From Brevundimonas sp. MF30-B (lineage in GTDB: Bacteria > Pseudomonadota > Alphaproteobacteria > Caulobacterales > Caulobacteraceae), in NCBI RefSeq assembly GCF_004683885.1, contig NZ_CP038440.1, forward strand, positions 1,584,001 through 1,648,000: 64,000 nt of DNA. Reading direction: 5' to 3'. The position numbers were made by a program, and so were the translations under genes. The notes beneath the pieces are model-generated. The model did not search any database and was not told where the DNA came from. It saw nothing but the letters and a program-made list of their open reading frames with translations. How positions within the stretch are numbered: the stretch's first letter is position 1; the number at the start of each line of letters is the position of its first letter. Shown one piece after another: positions 35,101-44,660 of this stretch.

Positions 35101-35949
35101 ATGCGGTTCAGGTTCAGGCAAGGTGGAAAGCAGCGCGGTCTGCGCGCCCGAGCCATCGAGTCGGCAGCGCGCGCAGGCTATGGCGCGCGTGGATTCGTTT
35201 ATCTTTCAGCAGGCGCGTTGACCCTGATCGCTGCGCTGCGCAGGGGCGGAGAGGCGGCGGGATCCTCCGGCGCAGCGGGTTGGCTGGCCGGCCAGCCTTT
35301 CGGGCAGCTTTGGCTGGTGATGCTGGGGCTTGGCCTGTGGGCGTTCGTCGGCTGGCGTGTGCTGCAGGCTGTTTTGGACGCGGACCACGAGGGGGGCGAC
35401 GTCCAAGGGCTTGCCGCCCGCGCCGGCCAGGGTCTGAGCGCCGTCTTCTATGGTTTGCTGGCGGCTTCGGTATTCGAATATCTCGACGAGTTCGGCGGCG
35501 CCCGAGCCGGCAGTTCGGATGCCTTGGAGAATCAGCAGAAGGCGGCTGAGCTCCTGGCCCTGCCTTTTGGTAATTGGCTGCTTGCGGCGGTGGGGGTTGC
35601 GATCGTGGCGGTCGGCGTGGGCAACATCGTTCGCGCCATCCGCGATGACTTCACCGAATCCCTGGCCTGCTCGGCGGAAACGTGTCGACGCGTGGCGCCC
35701 CTGGCGCGGGCGGGCTACGGCGCCCGCGGCGCAGCCTATCTTCCGCTGGGCGCCTTTGTGGTCCTGGCGGGGCTGAGAGCGTCCAGCGAGTCGGTCACGG
35801 ACCTGGGCGGCGCGCTGGACACGCTTTCGCGCCAGCCGGGCGGAGACTGGATTCTGGGCCTGACCGCGGCCGGCTTTATGGCCTTCGGCGCCTTCGCCTT
35901 CGTGGAGGCGCGCTGGCGTCGCATCAGGCCGCCTCGGGAACTGACCTGA
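35101..35949 (+). CDS. DUF1206 integral membrane protein
   Basis: 282 aa from ATG 35101; the in-frame extension upstream passes through the tRNA and island and is not credible. A basic N-terminus is followed by about six hydrophobic segments. Two internal repeats carry the DUF1206 signature RAGYGARGFVYLSAG and RAGYGARGAAYLPLG, and the second repeat pair also shows GxxNIVRAIRDDF. The family is common in actinobacteria and alphaproteobacteria and has no known role. It borders the island on the right. Confidence 0.88.
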   Translation: MRFRFRQGGKQRGLRARAIESAARAGYGARGFVYLSAGALTLIAALRRGGEAAGSSGAAGWLAGQPFGQLWLVMLGLGLWAFVGWRVLQAVLDADHEGGDVQGLAARAGQGLSAVFYGLLAASVFEYLDEFGGARAGSSDALENQQKAAELLALPFGNWLLAAVGVAIVAVGVGNIVRAIRDDFTESLACSAETCRRVAPLARAGYGARGAAYLPLGAFVVLAGLRASSESVTDLGGALDTLSRQPGGDWILGLTAAGFMAFGAFAFVEARWRRIRPPRELT

Positions 35950-35977
35950 ACGTGAGCCGAGCGTGCGACGGCCGACG

Positions 35978-37039
35978 TCAGAAAAGCTCCAGCTGAGGCC
36001 GGGCGTCCGTCGGAACGCGGAAACGGCTCTCGTCCAATTGATGACGCGGCCCGTTCAGCCCGTGCCGTCTGACCGCTGCCTTGAAGCGAGCGGCCAGCAG
36101 GTCAGCAACCGGGCCCGTGCCCTTCATACGCTGGGACCAGTCGGCGTCATAATCCTTTCCCCCGCGCGTCTGGCGGATCAGGGACATGACGCGCGCCGCG
36201 CGGTCAGGCCGGTTCTCAGCCAGCCATTCGCGGAAAAGATCCTTGATCTCCAGCGGCAGGCGCAGGGTCACATACATGGCCGAGGTCGCCCCCGCCTTGG
36301 CGGCGGCTTCCAGCACGGATTCCATCTCATGGTCGTTCAGGCCGGGGATGACGGGGGCGAAGCCGACGCCGACGGGACAGCCCGCGTCAGCCAGTCGGCT
36401 GATAGCCTCCAGCCGCTTGGCGGGCGTTGAGGCGCGGGGCTCCATGGCGCGGGCCAGCTTGCGGTCGAGAGTCGTAATCGACACGAACGCCGAGGCCAGG
36501 CCGTCACGCCCCATCGGGCCCAGGATGTCGGCGTCGCGTGTGATCAGCACCGATTTGGTGATGATGCTGAACGGATGGTTGAACCGCTGCATGACCTCCA
36601 GAATCGACCGGGTCGACCGCGTTTCGCGCTCGATCGGCTGATAGGGGTCGGTATTGCCGCCTATGTGGATGCGTTTGCAGACGTAGCGGGGCTTGAGGAG
36701 TTCTTGCTCCAGCAGACGCGCGGCCTCGGGCTTGAAGAAGATCCGGCTCTCGAAATCCAGGCCCGGGGATAGGCCCATCCAGGCATGGGACGGACGGGCG
36801 TAGCAGTAGATGCAGCCATGTTCGCAGCCTTTGTAAGGGTTGATGGAACGGTCGAAGCCGATGTCAGGCGAGGTGTTGCGCGCGATGATGGTGCGAGCGT
36901 GCTCGGGTGTGAGCGTCGTGCGCAGCGGCGCGGCTTCGGCGTCGTCGGCGGTCCAGCCGTCGTTGAACGCTTCTCGCACCTGGCCTTCGTACCGCCCGCT
37001 CGCATTGGAGACCGCACCTCGTCCCTTCGACATCGCCAT
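35978..37039 (-). CDS. PA0069-family radical SAM protein
   Basis: 353 aa from ATG 37039 (MSKGR at 37033 is next). A longer in-frame frame begins inside the tRNA-Leu gene and is the usual tRNA artefact. The Fe-S motif is CEHGCIYCYA (CX3CX2C). RPSHAWMGLSPGLDFESRIF, HIGGNTDPYQPIER, ITKSVLITRDADIL and VGFAPVIPGLND follow, as in the PA0069/SplB-like family. These are predicted DNA-repair or maturation enzymes without a proven reaction. It is convergent with the DUF1206 gene. Confidence 0.92.
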   Translation of the reverse strand: MAMSKGRGAVSNASGRYEGQVREAFNDGWTADDAEAAPLRTTLTPEHARTIIARNTSPDIGFDRSINPYKGCEHGCIYCYARPSHAWMGLSPGLDFESRIFFKPEAARLLEQELLKPRYVCKRIHIGGNTDPYQPIERETRSTRSILEVMQRFNHPFSIITKSVLITRDADILGPMGRDGLASAFVSITTLDRKLARAMEPRASTPAKRLEAISRLADAGCPVGVGFAPVIPGLNDHEMESVLEAAAKAGATSAMYVTLRLPLEIKDLFREWLAENRPDRAARVMSLIRQTRGGKDYDADWSQRMKGTGPVADLLAARFKAAVRRHGLNGPRHQLDESRFRVPTDARPQLELF

Positions 37040-37087
37040 GATCCGAGCATGTAACAGTGGGCAGAACAAAGCAAGAACATTATGGTT

Positions 37088-37112
37088 CCAATAAAGCCCG
37101 CCGAAGCGGGCT
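37088..37112 (-). terminator. terminator after tRNA-Leu
   Basis: Minus strand: AGCCCGC-TTCG-GCGGGCT followed by TTATT. It is 11 bases past the 3' end of the tRNA. The UUCG tetraloop is typical of strong terminators. Confidence 0.8.
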
Positions 37113-37122
37113 CTGGCAACCA

Positions 37123-37207
37123 TGGTGCGGATGAGAGGACTCGAACCTCCACGCCTCGCGGCGCTGGAACCTAAATCCAGTGCGTCTACCAGTTCCGCCA
37201 CATCCGC
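37123..37207 (-). tRNA. tRNA-Leu (anticodon TAG)
   Basis: 85 nt with CCA and a long variable arm (CGCCGCGAGGCG). Acceptor GCGGATG pairs with CATCCGC, anticodon stem CTGGA/TCCAG encloses TTTAGGT (anticodon TAG), and the T-arm is GGTTCGAGTCC. Confidence 0.97.
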
Positions 37208-37238
37208 AAGGTTCGCGCCCGCTGTAGGGCGCCGCGGG

Positions 37239-37274
37239 CAAAGAGAAAAGGCCCGGGATCGCTCCCGGGCCTTT
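37239..37274 (-). terminator. terminator of the amino acid permease gene
   Basis: A perfect 12-bp stem (37247-37258 with 37263-37274, core GGCCCGGGA/TCCCGGGCC) with a 4-base loop. It is followed on the minus strand by TTCTCTTT and lies 21 bases past the stop. Confidence 0.9.
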
Positions 37275-37294
37275 CCGTCGTCGTGGCAGGACTT

Positions 37295-38857
37295 TTAGTG
37301 GTCCTTGTCGTCGCCCGGCATGTGCGGGACGGGCGGCGGAGGTGCGTCGGGATCGGCTTCCGGCACATCGATGATGCCTTTGCCGACGTGGCTCTTGCGG
37401 TAGCCGTAGAGGAAGTAGACCACGAGGCCCAGCGCGCCCCAGGCAGGCAGCACCAGCTTGGCGTCGGTCGGCAGGTTGAAGTAGAGGCCCACCGTGCCGA
37501 TGATCGCCAAGGGCGCGATGATCCAGACCGCCGGCGTCTTGAACGGGCGGTGACGGGTTGGGTCTTTCCGACGCAGAATCAACACCGCGATCGCCACCAT
37601 GAAGAAGGCGAACAGGGTGCCCGAGTTGGCGATGTCCGCCAGCTTGCCCACCGGGAAGAAGGCCGCGAAGAAGGCTACGCCGGCGCCGGTGATCATGGTC
37701 ACGATGTGCGGCGTCTTCCACTTGGGGTGGATCTTGGCCAGGAAGCCCGGCAGCAGACCGTCGCGCGCCATCACGAAGAAGATGCGGGTTTGACCGAACA
37801 GCATGATCAGGATGACCGAGGGCAGGGCCAGGAAGGCCGCGATGCCGATCAGGTCGCCGATGCGCTCGTGGCCAAGCTCCCGAAGAACGTGGGCCAGGGC
37901 TTCGCGCGAACAGACCAGCGGCTGAGAGCCGTCGGCGGCAAGCGCCTGGCACTGAGCGGCCAGGGCCGAGCTGCCCGGAGCGAGGATTTCGCCGGCCGGA
38001 CCAGGCACAGGCTGAGCGCCCAAGGCCCCGATCGCGCCCGCGGCGACCAGCAGATAGAAGATGGTGCAGATCAGCAGCGAACCGACCAGGCCGATCGGCA
38101 CGTTGCGCTGCGGATCCTTGGTTTCCTCAGCGGCCGTCGAGACGGCGTCGAAGCCGACGTAGGCGAAGAAGATGGTCGCCGCCGCGCCGACGATGCCCAG
38201 GCCTTGCCCCGTAGTGTCGAACCAGCCTTTCGGCGCGAACGGTTCGAAGTTGGAGCCCTGCATCACCGGGATGGTCAGGACGATGAAGGTGCTGAGCGCC
38301 AAGACCTTGATCGCCACAAGGATGGCGTTCACGCGGGCCGATTCAGTCGTGCCGAGCATGAGCAGCAGGGTGATCAGCAGGGCGATGCTGAGCGCCGGGA
38401 GGTTTACGACGCCGCCAGCGTAGGGGCCGGCCGCGATCGCAAGGGGCAGCTCTATGCCCCAACTGCCTAACAGCCCGATGAAATAGCCGGACCAGCCGAC
38501 CGACACCGCCGAGGCCGCCACCGCATATTCCAGGATCAGCGCCCAGCCGACCGTCCAGGCCAGCAGTTCGCCCATCACGGCGTAGGTGTAGGTGTAGGCC
38601 GAGCCCGAAACCGGCACCATCGAGGCCAGTTCCGAATAGCACAACGCCGCCACGGCGCAGACCGCAGCGGCGATGACGAAGCTCCACATCATGCCCGGAC
38701 CGGCCTTCTGGGCCGCTTCCGAGGTCAGGACGAAGATGCCGGTGCCGATGATGGCGCCGACGCCAAGAAGCGTCAGCTGCACGGGACCCAGGGTGCGGGT
38801 CAGTGAATTCTTCTGGGCCGTCGCCAGAATCGCGTCGAGCGGCTTAACGCGCCACAT
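37295..38857 (-). CDS. APC-family amino acid permease (cationic amino acid transporter type)
   Basis: 520 aa with twelve or more membrane segments. The first helix carries GVGAIIGTGIFVLTSEAAQ, followed by YSELASMVPVSGSAYTYTYAVMGELLAW and FFAYVGFDAVSTAAEETKDPQRNVPIG, the standard motifs of the CAT subgroup. Substrates are probably cationic or neutral amino acids, not decidable by eye. A periplasmic insert around residues 290-330 contains two cysteines. The C-terminal tail is acidic and Pro-rich. It is divergent from hrpB and ends at a strong terminator. Confidence 0.93.
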   Translation of the reverse strand: MWRVKPLDAILATAQKNSLTRTLGPVQLTLLGVGAIIGTGIFVLTSEAAQKAGPGMMWSFVIAAAVCAVAALCYSELASMVPVSGSAYTYTYAVMGELLAWTVGWALILEYAVAASAVSVGWSGYFIGLLGSWGIELPLAIAAGPYAGGVVNLPALSIALLITLLLMLGTTESARVNAILVAIKVLALSTFIVLTIPVMQGSNFEPFAPKGWFDTTGQGLGIVGAAATIFFAYVGFDAVSTAAEETKDPQRNVPIGLVGSLLICTIFYLLVAAGAIGALGAQPVPGPAGEILAPGSSALAAQCQALAADGSQPLVCSREALAHVLRELGHERIGDLIGIAAFLALPSVILIMLFGQTRIFFVMARDGLLPGFLAKIHPKWKTPHIVTMITGAGVAFFAAFFPVGKLADIANSGTLFAFFMVAIAVLILRRKDPTRHRPFKTPAVWIIAPLAIIGTVGLYFNLPTDAKLVLPAWGALGLVVYFLYGYRKSHVGKGIIDVPEADPDAPPPPVPHMPGDDKDH

Positions 38858-39017
38858 GCAGGATTTCCCCCTCGGAAATTGACTGTTCGCAACGCTTTCC
38901 GCGCTGCGCTGGCGCGGACGCTAGACGGCAATGTCCGCAGGCGCAACGCGGTTTCCGTTGTGTGAACGTCCGCCGACGCTTTCGTGACCGGGCCCTAAGC
39001 GGCTAAGGGCGGACGCC

Positions 39018-41462
39018 ATGCTGCCGATCCACGCCGTTCTGGAGGAGTTGAAAGCGACGCTGAGAGGCGGGGCGACCGCCGTGCTGGCGGCGCCGCCGGG
39101 GGCGGGAAAGACCACGGTCGTCCCCATGGCGCTCCTGGACGAGCCATGGGTGGCGGGACGGCGCATCCTGGTGCTGGAGCCGCGACGCCTCGCCGCACGC
39201 GCGGCGGCGGCCCGCATGGCCCAGACCCTTGGCCAGAAGCCGGGCGAGACGGTCGGATACCGCACCCGGCTGGAGAGCCGCGTCGGACCGACCACGCGGA
39301 TCGAGGTCATCACCGAGGGTGTCTTCACCCGCATGATTCTGGACGACCCCGGGCTGGACGGTGTGGGCGCGGTCCTGTTCGACGAGTTCCACGAGCGCAG
39401 CCTGGACGCGGACCTGGGCCTGGCCCTGGCGCGCGACAGTCAGCAGGCGCTGCGGGACGATCTGCGCATTCTGGTGATGTCGGCGACGCTGGACATCGCC
39501 GGCGTCTCACGCCTGCTGGGCGGCGCGCCCGTGGTTCAGGCCGAGGGGCGCGCCTATCCGGTCGAAACCCGATACCTGGGCCGCGATCCGGCCGAGCGGC
39601 TGGAGACGGCCTTGGCGCGGGCCGTACTGACCGCGCTGAGCGAAGAGACAGGCTCGATCCTGGTATTTCTGCCGGGGCAGGGTGAGATCCACCGCTTGGC
39701 GCGCCTGCTGACCGAGCGCGTGCGCGATCCGTCTGTCGAGATCGCGCCGCTGTTCGGCGCCATGGACCGGGCCGAGCAGGATCGGGCGGTTCAGCCGGCC
39801 GAGCCAGGCCTGCGCAAGGTGGTGCTGGCGACCTCGGTGGCCGAGACCAGCCTGACGATCGAGGGCGTGCGGGTGGTGATCGATTCGGGCCTGTCGCGCG
39901 TGCCGCGCTTCGATCCCTCCAGCGGCCTGACCCGCCTGGCCACGGTTCGCGTCAGCCGGTCCTCGGCCGAGCAGAGGCGGGGGCGGGCGGGCCGCGTCGA
40001 GCCAGGCGTCTGCTATCGGCTGTGGGACGAGGAGCAAACCCGCGGCCTGGTCCCGCACCAGGCGCCGGAGATCCGCGAGGCCGATCTGACCGGCTTCGCC
40101 CTGGACCTGGCGCGGTGGGGCGCCCGCACGGCCGCGGGGCTGGCCCTGCTGGATCCGCCGCCGACCGGCGCCTTCGCCGAGGCGCGGCGGGTGCTGACGC
40201 AAATGGGCGCACTGGACAGCGACGGCGGCCTGAGCGACCACGGTCGACGGCTGGCCGGCCTGCCGCTGTCGCCCCGTCTGGCGCATTTGACGGCTGTGGC
40301 CGCGGATGCGGGCGAAGCCCTGCTCGGCGCGCGGATCGCGGCGGTGCTGAGCGAGCCGGGTCTGGGCGGTTCTGCGGTCGACCTCGATGAGCGGCTGAAG
40401 GCGCTGGAGCGCGATCGCACGCCTCGCGCGCGAGACGCGGTGAAGCTGGCCGACCGCTGGGCGCGGGCGGCCGAGCGGGGGCGCAAGCGCGGGGGCAGGG
40501 CGGTCGACGCCGGCCTGCTGCTGGCCGAGGCCTTCCCCGAGCGCCTGGCCCGGGCTCGAGGAAAGCCGGGGGAGGTCGTGCTGGCCTCGGGCCGAGGCGC
40601 TTTCATGGATCCCGCCGAGGGGTTGGCTCGCGCTCCATGGCTGGCGGTGGCCGAAATGGGCGGGGGCGACAGCCGCGACCGCATCCGCCTGGCCGCCGCC
40701 CTGGATCCGGCGCATCTGGACGACGCGCTGGCGCATCGGATCGAGATCGAAGACCGGCTGGTCCGCGAGCCATCGGGCCGGATGACGATGAAGCGCCGCC
40801 GCCGCATCGGCGCCCTGACGCTGGACGAACGCGATCTGGGTCCGCCGGACAAGGCGGCGATGGCGGCGGCGCTGAAGGCGGAGGTTGAGGCCGAGGGGCT
40901 GACGGGTCTGCGTTGGGGTGAGCAGGCTTCGGCCCTGCGGGCGCGGCTGGCCTTTGCGCGCGGTTTCGACGACACCTGGCCGGACGTCTCGGAAGAAGGG
41001 CTGATGGCGCGGCGTGAAGACTGGCTCTGGCCCCTGCTGGACGGCGTGGCGGCCATGGATCGGATCGGAGACGGCGCCCTGGCCGAGGCGCTGCGCGGTC
41101 TCATCTCATGGGATATGCAACGGCGTCTGGACGAGGTGGCGCCGGCGCGCCTGACCACACCCCTGGGTTCGGCGGCCATCGACTATGGGGCGGACGGCGG
41201 GCCGCGCGTGGACATCCGCGTGCAGGAACTGTTCGGCGTCACGACGCACCCGACGGTCGGCGGCGGCCGCACGCCGCTGACCTTGGCCCTGCTGTCGCCC
41301 GCACGGAGGCCGATCCAGATGACCAAGGACCTGCCGGGATTCTGGACTGGTTCCTGGAAGGATGTGCGCGCCGACATGCGCGGCCGCTATCCCCGCCATC
41401 CCTGGCCCGAGAACCCCGCGAAGGCCGAGGCCACCAGCCGGGCCAAACCGCGCGGTCGCTGA
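39018..41462 (+). CDS. hrpB: ATP-dependent helicase HrpB
   Basis: 814 aa DEAH-box helicase. Walker A is APPGAGKTT (about 25-33), motif Ia LEPRRLAARAAAARMA, motif II DEFHERSLDADL, motif III MSATLD, motif V VVLATSVAETSLTIEGV and motif VI QRRGRAGR. The HrpB-specific C-terminal domain includes TTHPTVGGGRTPLTLALLSPARRPIQ and a final PRHPWPENP. HrpB is a predicted RNA helicase of unclear duty. It ends 2 bases before the convergent panC stop. Confidence 0.95.
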   Translation: MLPIHAVLEELKATLRGGATAVLAAPPGAGKTTVVPMALLDEPWVAGRRILVLEPRRLAARAAAARMAQTLGQKPGETVGYRTRLESRVGPTTRIEVITEGVFTRMILDDPGLDGVGAVLFDEFHERSLDADLGLALARDSQQALRDDLRILVMSATLDIAGVSRLLGGAPVVQAEGRAYPVETRYLGRDPAERLETALARAVLTALSEETGSILVFLPGQGEIHRLARLLTERVRDPSVEIAPLFGAMDRAEQDRAVQPAEPGLRKVVLATSVAETSLTIEGVRVVIDSGLSRVPRFDPSSGLTRLATVRVSRSSAEQRRGRAGRVEPGVCYRLWDEEQTRGLVPHQAPEIREADLTGFALDLARWGARTAAGLALLDPPPTGAFAEARRVLTQMGALDSDGGLSDHGRRLAGLPLSPRLAHLTAVAADAGEALLGARIAAVLSEPGLGGSAVDLDERLKALERDRTPRARDAVKLADRWARAAERGRKRGGRAVDAGLLLAEAFPERLARARGKPGEVVLASGRGAFMDPAEGLARAPWLAVAEMGGGDSRDRIRLAAALDPAHLDDALAHRIEIEDRLVREPSGRMTMKRRRRIGALTLDERDLGPPDKAAMAAALKAEVEAEGLTGLRWGEQASALRARLAFARGFDDTWPDVSEEGLMARREDWLWPLLDGVAAMDRIGDGALAEALRGLISWDMQRRLDEVAPARLTTPLGSAAIDYGADGGPRVDIRVQELFGVTTHPTVGGGRTPLTLALLSPARRPIQMTKDLPGFWTGSWKDVRADMRGRYPRHPWPENPAKAEATSRAKPRGR

Positions 41463-41464
41463 CG

Positions 41465-42316
41465 TCAGACCGGCAGGTTGTCGATCAGCCGGGTCTTGCC
41501 CAGCCAGGCGGCGGCCAGGATGCGGGCCGGAGCGTCGATGGCGTCGGCGAAGGGCGCCAGGTCGTCCGCGCGGCGGATGGCGACATAATCGACCCGATTG
41601 AAACCTGCTTCCAGCAGCGCTTCGCAGGCCCAGGCTTCCGCGTCAGAGAACGAGGCATCACGGGCGCGGGCGGCGGCTTCGGCCAGGACCCCGTTCAGCC
41701 TTCGCGCGATCCCCAGTTCCGGCTCGGACAGGTAGGCGTTGCGCGAAGACAGGGCCAGGCCCCAGCCGTCGCGCCCGGTGGGCGCGCCGATGATGCGGGT
41801 CGGGATGTCCAGGTCCGCCGTCAGACGGCGCACGACCATCAGCTGCTGATAGTCCTTCTCGCCGAAGACGGCGATGTCGGCCTGTACCTGGTTCAGCAGC
41901 TTGGCCACCACCACGGCGACGCCGCCGAAGAAGTGAGGACGGAATTCGGTCTCCAGACCTTGCGACGGACCGCCGACCTCGATGCGGGTGGCGAAGCCCT
42001 CGGGATACATTTCGGCTGGATTAGGCGCGAACAGCAGATGGCAGCCGGCCGAGGCGAGGAGCTCGGCGTCCTGACCTTCCTGGCGTGGATAGGCGCCGAG
42101 GTCCTCGTGGGCGGCGAACTGGGTCGGATTGACGAAAACGGAGGCGACAACGCGATCGGCCTGGGCGCCCGCCTCGCGCACCAGGGACAGGTGGCCGTCG
42201 TGCAAAGCGCCCATGGTCGGCACGAAGCCGATGCTGAGGCCCTGGCGGCGCCATTCGCCGACGGCGGCGCGCAGATCGGCAACGGTGCGGACGACCGGCA
42301 GGGGCGGAGTGGTCAT
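41465..42316 (-). CDS. panC: pantoate-beta-alanine ligase
   Basis: 283 aa. The nucleotidyl-transferase HIGH-like motif is TMGALHDGHLSLV (His39, His42). VFVNPTQFAAHEDLGAYPR, AVFGEKDYQQLMVVRR and LALSSRNAYL follow, covering the pantoate and ATP sites. It condenses pantoate with beta-alanine to give pantothenate. The panB end is at the left edge of the window, about 41 kb away, so pantothenate genes are split here. Confidence 0.96.
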   Translation of the reverse strand: MTTPPLPVVRTVADLRAAVGEWRRQGLSIGFVPTMGALHDGHLSLVREAGAQADRVVASVFVNPTQFAAHEDLGAYPRQEGQDAELLASAGCHLLFAPNPAEMYPEGFATRIEVGGPSQGLETEFRPHFFGGVAVVVAKLLNQVQADIAVFGEKDYQQLMVVRRLTADLDIPTRIIGAPTGRDGWGLALSSRNAYLSEPELGIARRLNGVLAEAAARARDASFSDAEAWACEALLEAGFNRVDYVAIRRADDLAPFADAIDAPARILAAAWLGKTRLIDNLPV

Positions 42317-42373
42317 TTCGGGCGGTCCTTGGGCGTTAAGGCTGTTTCAAAGGCCTGGGTTCAGCATGGGCTT

Positions 42374-42991
42374 ATGACGCCCATCCGTTTCAACCGTCCA
42401 GCGTTCGTCGCGCTCGGCCTGGCCCTTCCCCTGCTGGCGGCCTGTGGCCAGGGCGAACCGGACCCGCACCGGTTCGAGAAGATGGCGCGGTTGGTGGCCG
42501 ACATCGAGGCGCCGTTGGACCCCGCACTCTATAATGATGCGCCGTCGCCGTCGCGGACCGCTGGACTGCGCCCGGCGATGTCACCGCTCCAGGTCGAGCT
42601 GATGACGCCGCACGAACTGTGGGACGCGCGTGACGGCGTGGTTCGCGAGGCGGTGGTCGAGACCGCGCCGGTGCTGATGGAGCAGGCCGCGGTCGCGACG
42701 GCCGGTCGGCTGGGCCTGTCGTCGGAGCCGGAACCGGCCTCGCCACCAGCCGCGTCCGAGGGTCGCGTGATCCAGCTGGGCGCTTACGCCAGCGAGCGCG
42801 AGGCCCGTCTCGCCTGGGCCCGTGTGGCCGATCGCGAGGCGCTGGCGGGGTTCTCGCCGATCCTGCAGGTGGCCGAGGTCAACGGACGGCGCTGGGTGCG
42901 GCTGCGGATCGGCCCTGTTCCTACCGAGCGCGCAGGGGCGGTTTGCGCCGCCGCCGGCGTGGACGATCCGTGGTGCCGCGCGGCGGCGTGA
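42374..42991 (+). CDS. SPOR-domain lipoprotein
   Basis: 205 aa from ATG 42374. The signal peptide ends in the lipobox LLAAC (Cys about residue 20). A low-complexity middle leads to a C-terminal SPOR domain: VIQLGAYASEREARLAWARV, ILQVAEVNGRRWVRLRIGPV. SPOR domains bind denuded septal peptidoglycan, which fits the mipZ gene next to it. Partner and role are unknown. A long in-frame extension upstream runs through panC antisense and is discarded. Confidence 0.85.
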   Translation: MTPIRFNRPAFVALGLALPLLAACGQGEPDPHRFEKMARLVADIEAPLDPALYNDAPSPSRTAGLRPAMSPLQVELMTPHELWDARDGVVREAVVETAPVLMEQAAVATAGRLGLSSEPEPASPPAASEGRVIQLGAYASEREARLAWARVADREALAGFSPILQVAEVNGRRWVRLRIGPVPTERAGAVCAAAGVDDPWCRAAA

Positions 42992-43108
42992 GCGCCATCC
43001 ACATCTTAACTTTAAGCGTTCGTTGACGAATGGCCGCCGGGCGCTGATTCTGCCGGCTGGATGGATCGCGGCGAGTCGCCGCCGTCCGAGCAACGGATTT
43101 CGCGGATC

Positions 43109-43939
43109 ATGGCGCAGCCTCAGGTCATCGTCGTCGGTAATGAAAAGGGCGGGGCGGGCAAGTCGACCCTGGCCATCCATATCGTCACCGGCCTTCTGCA
43201 CGCGGGAAAGCGCGTGGCGGTAATGGATCTGGACCTGCGCCAGAAGTCGCTGTCGCACTTCTTCGCCCACCGCGCGGCCTGGACGGCGGCCAATGAGCAG
43301 CCCCTGCCGATGCCGTTCGAGCCCGACATGGGCGACGGCAAGGCCCTGGCTCGCGCCTCCGAAGACGAGCAGCTGGCCATGTTCGAGGCCGCCTTCGCCG
43401 CCGCGCAGGACTGCGACGTCATCCTGATCGACACGCCGGGCGGCGACACCGCCCTGTCGCGCGCCGCGCATGGTCGGGCGGACCAGATCGTCACGCCGAT
43501 GAACGACAGCTTCGTGGACTTCGACCTGCTGGGTCAGGTCGACCCGGTGACGCTGGAGCTGCTGAAGCCCTCCATCTATTCCGAGAGCGTGTGGGAGGCG
43601 CGCAAGCACCGCGCCATCACCCAGGGTCGTCAGGCGACCATCGACTGGATCGTGGTGACCAACCGCCTGGCCGTGGCCGAGGCCCGCAACCGCCGCCGCC
43701 TGGAAGAGCGGATGCAGAAGCTGGCCAAGCGCGTTGGTTTCCGCGTCGGGCCAGGCCTGCGCGACCGAGTCATCTATCGCGAGCTGTTCCCCTTCGGCCT
43801 GACGGTGGCGGACCTGTCCAACGACATCCGGCCCGTGGCGGTGTCCCTGGCCCACGTCGCGGCGCGTCAGGAGATGCGCAATCTGATGCAGGCGCTGGGC
43901 CTGGACGATGCGGTCCAGTCCATGGACGCGGCGGCTTGA
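43109..43939 (+). CDS. mipZ: division plane positioning ATPase MipZ
   Basis: 276 aa from ATG 43109 (ATG 43061 in frame adds 16 residues unlike MipZ). Deviant Walker A is KGGAGKST (Lys13, Lys18), followed by VMDLDLRQKSLSHFF, LIDTPGGDTALSRAAHGRAD, VTPMNDSFVDFDLLGQVDPVTLEL and a GFRVGPGLRDRVIYRELFPFGLT block. These match Caulobacter MipZ closely. MipZ forms a gradient from ParB at the poles and inhibits FtsZ assembly, so the ring forms at mid-cell. This is one of the better lineage markers in the window. Confidence 0.95.
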   Translation: MAQPQVIVVGNEKGGAGKSTLAIHIVTGLLHAGKRVAVMDLDLRQKSLSHFFAHRAAWTAANEQPLPMPFEPDMGDGKALARASEDEQLAMFEAAFAAAQDCDVILIDTPGGDTALSRAAHGRADQIVTPMNDSFVDFDLLGQVDPVTLELLKPSIYSESVWEARKHRAITQGRQATIDWIVVTNRLAVAEARNRRRLEERMQKLAKRVGFRVGPGLRDRVIYRELFPFGLTVADLSNDIRPVAVSLAHVAARQEMRNLMQALGLDDAVQSMDAAA

Positions 43940-43946
43940 GGTCTTG

Positions 43947-44375
43947 ATGGCCCTGATCTGGCTGGGCCTGGCGGCGATCGCGGTCTGGGCGCTGGTCCGG
44001 CTGGGCCGCCAGAGCGAGCGGGCGGGCAGGGGGCATTGGCGGATCACGGCGACCATATTCGGCGCTGTGATGATGGCCGGGGCTCTGCTGGCTCTGGCGC
44101 GCGGCGCATGGCTGTTGGCCGGGGCGCTGGGTGCGGGCGGTCTCTATATCATTACGGCCTCTCGAATCCGCATTTCTAACGTCAGGGCGCCGGAGCCGGA
44201 GAGCATGACCGACGCCGAGGCCCGGCGCACCTTGGGTGTCGAACCGGGCGCGACCCCGGCGGAAGTGCAGGCGGCGTGGAAGCGTCTGATGGCGCGGGCG
44301 CACCCGGATCAGGGCGGTTCCGAGGGCCTCGCCTCGCGTCTGAACGCCGCGCGCGACCGATTGGCGAAAACCTAG
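43947..44375 (+). CDS. membrane-anchored J-domain protein
   Basis: 142 aa from ATG 43947, 7 bases after mipZ. Two membrane segments (about 1-20 and 42-80) are followed by a short J-domain: MTDAEARRTLGVEPGATPAE, WKRLMARAHPDQGGS with the HPD motif, and NAARDRL. It should stimulate DnaK ATPase at the membrane. It lies between mipZ and the S10 operon promoter, so it probably belongs to the mipZ transcript. Confidence 0.9.
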   Translation: MALIWLGLAAIAVWALVRLGRQSERAGRGHWRITATIFGAVMMAGALLALARGAWLLAGALGAGGLYIITASRIRISNVRAPEPESMTDAEARRTLGVEPGATPAEVQAAWKRLMARAHPDQGGSEGLASRLNAARDRLAKT

Positions 44376-44396
44376 TCGTCGCCACGGTTTCACCGC

Positions 44397-44425
44397 TTGA
44401 CGGAAACGGAATCGATGGGCATAAG
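44397..44425 (+). promoter_or_regulatory. predicted promoter of the S10-spc operon
   Basis: TTGACG (44397-44402), 17-base spacer, CATAAG (44420-44425). It lies 22 bases after the J-domain stop and 236 bases before rpsJ, leaving a long leader. It resembles the predicted rpsM promoter. Confidence 0.55.
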
Positions 44426-44660
44426 CGCCCCTCTTGTTGGACCGGCTGTGCACCCCCGGGTGCAGACGCGGTTCGCAGGAACGACCTAAGTACCTGTTCT
44501 TTGCAGCTTCTTGGGACTTTAGCGGCCTTCGCGGGCAACTGCGTGGGCCGATCGTTTTTGCGGATTGCGTACCCTGAGGGCCTCGTGCCCGAAGGCCTTC
44601 GGTCTTTGAAATGGTTCACAGGGACGCGGTCCTCCGACCGCATTGGAAGTAAGCACCGAT

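Noticed and set aside
37040..37201. N-terminal extension of the radical SAM gene (MAELVDALDLGSS-type)
   Set aside because: This is the well-known spurious translation of a tRNA-Leu gene; the real start is ATG 37039.
41108..42373. Extension of the SPOR lipoprotein upstream
   Set aside because: It passes through the hrpB end and panC antisense; a lipoprotein signal starts at 42374.
43061..43108. Upstream start of mipZ
   Set aside because: The added 16 residues do not resemble MipZ, which opens right at the nucleotide-binding strand.
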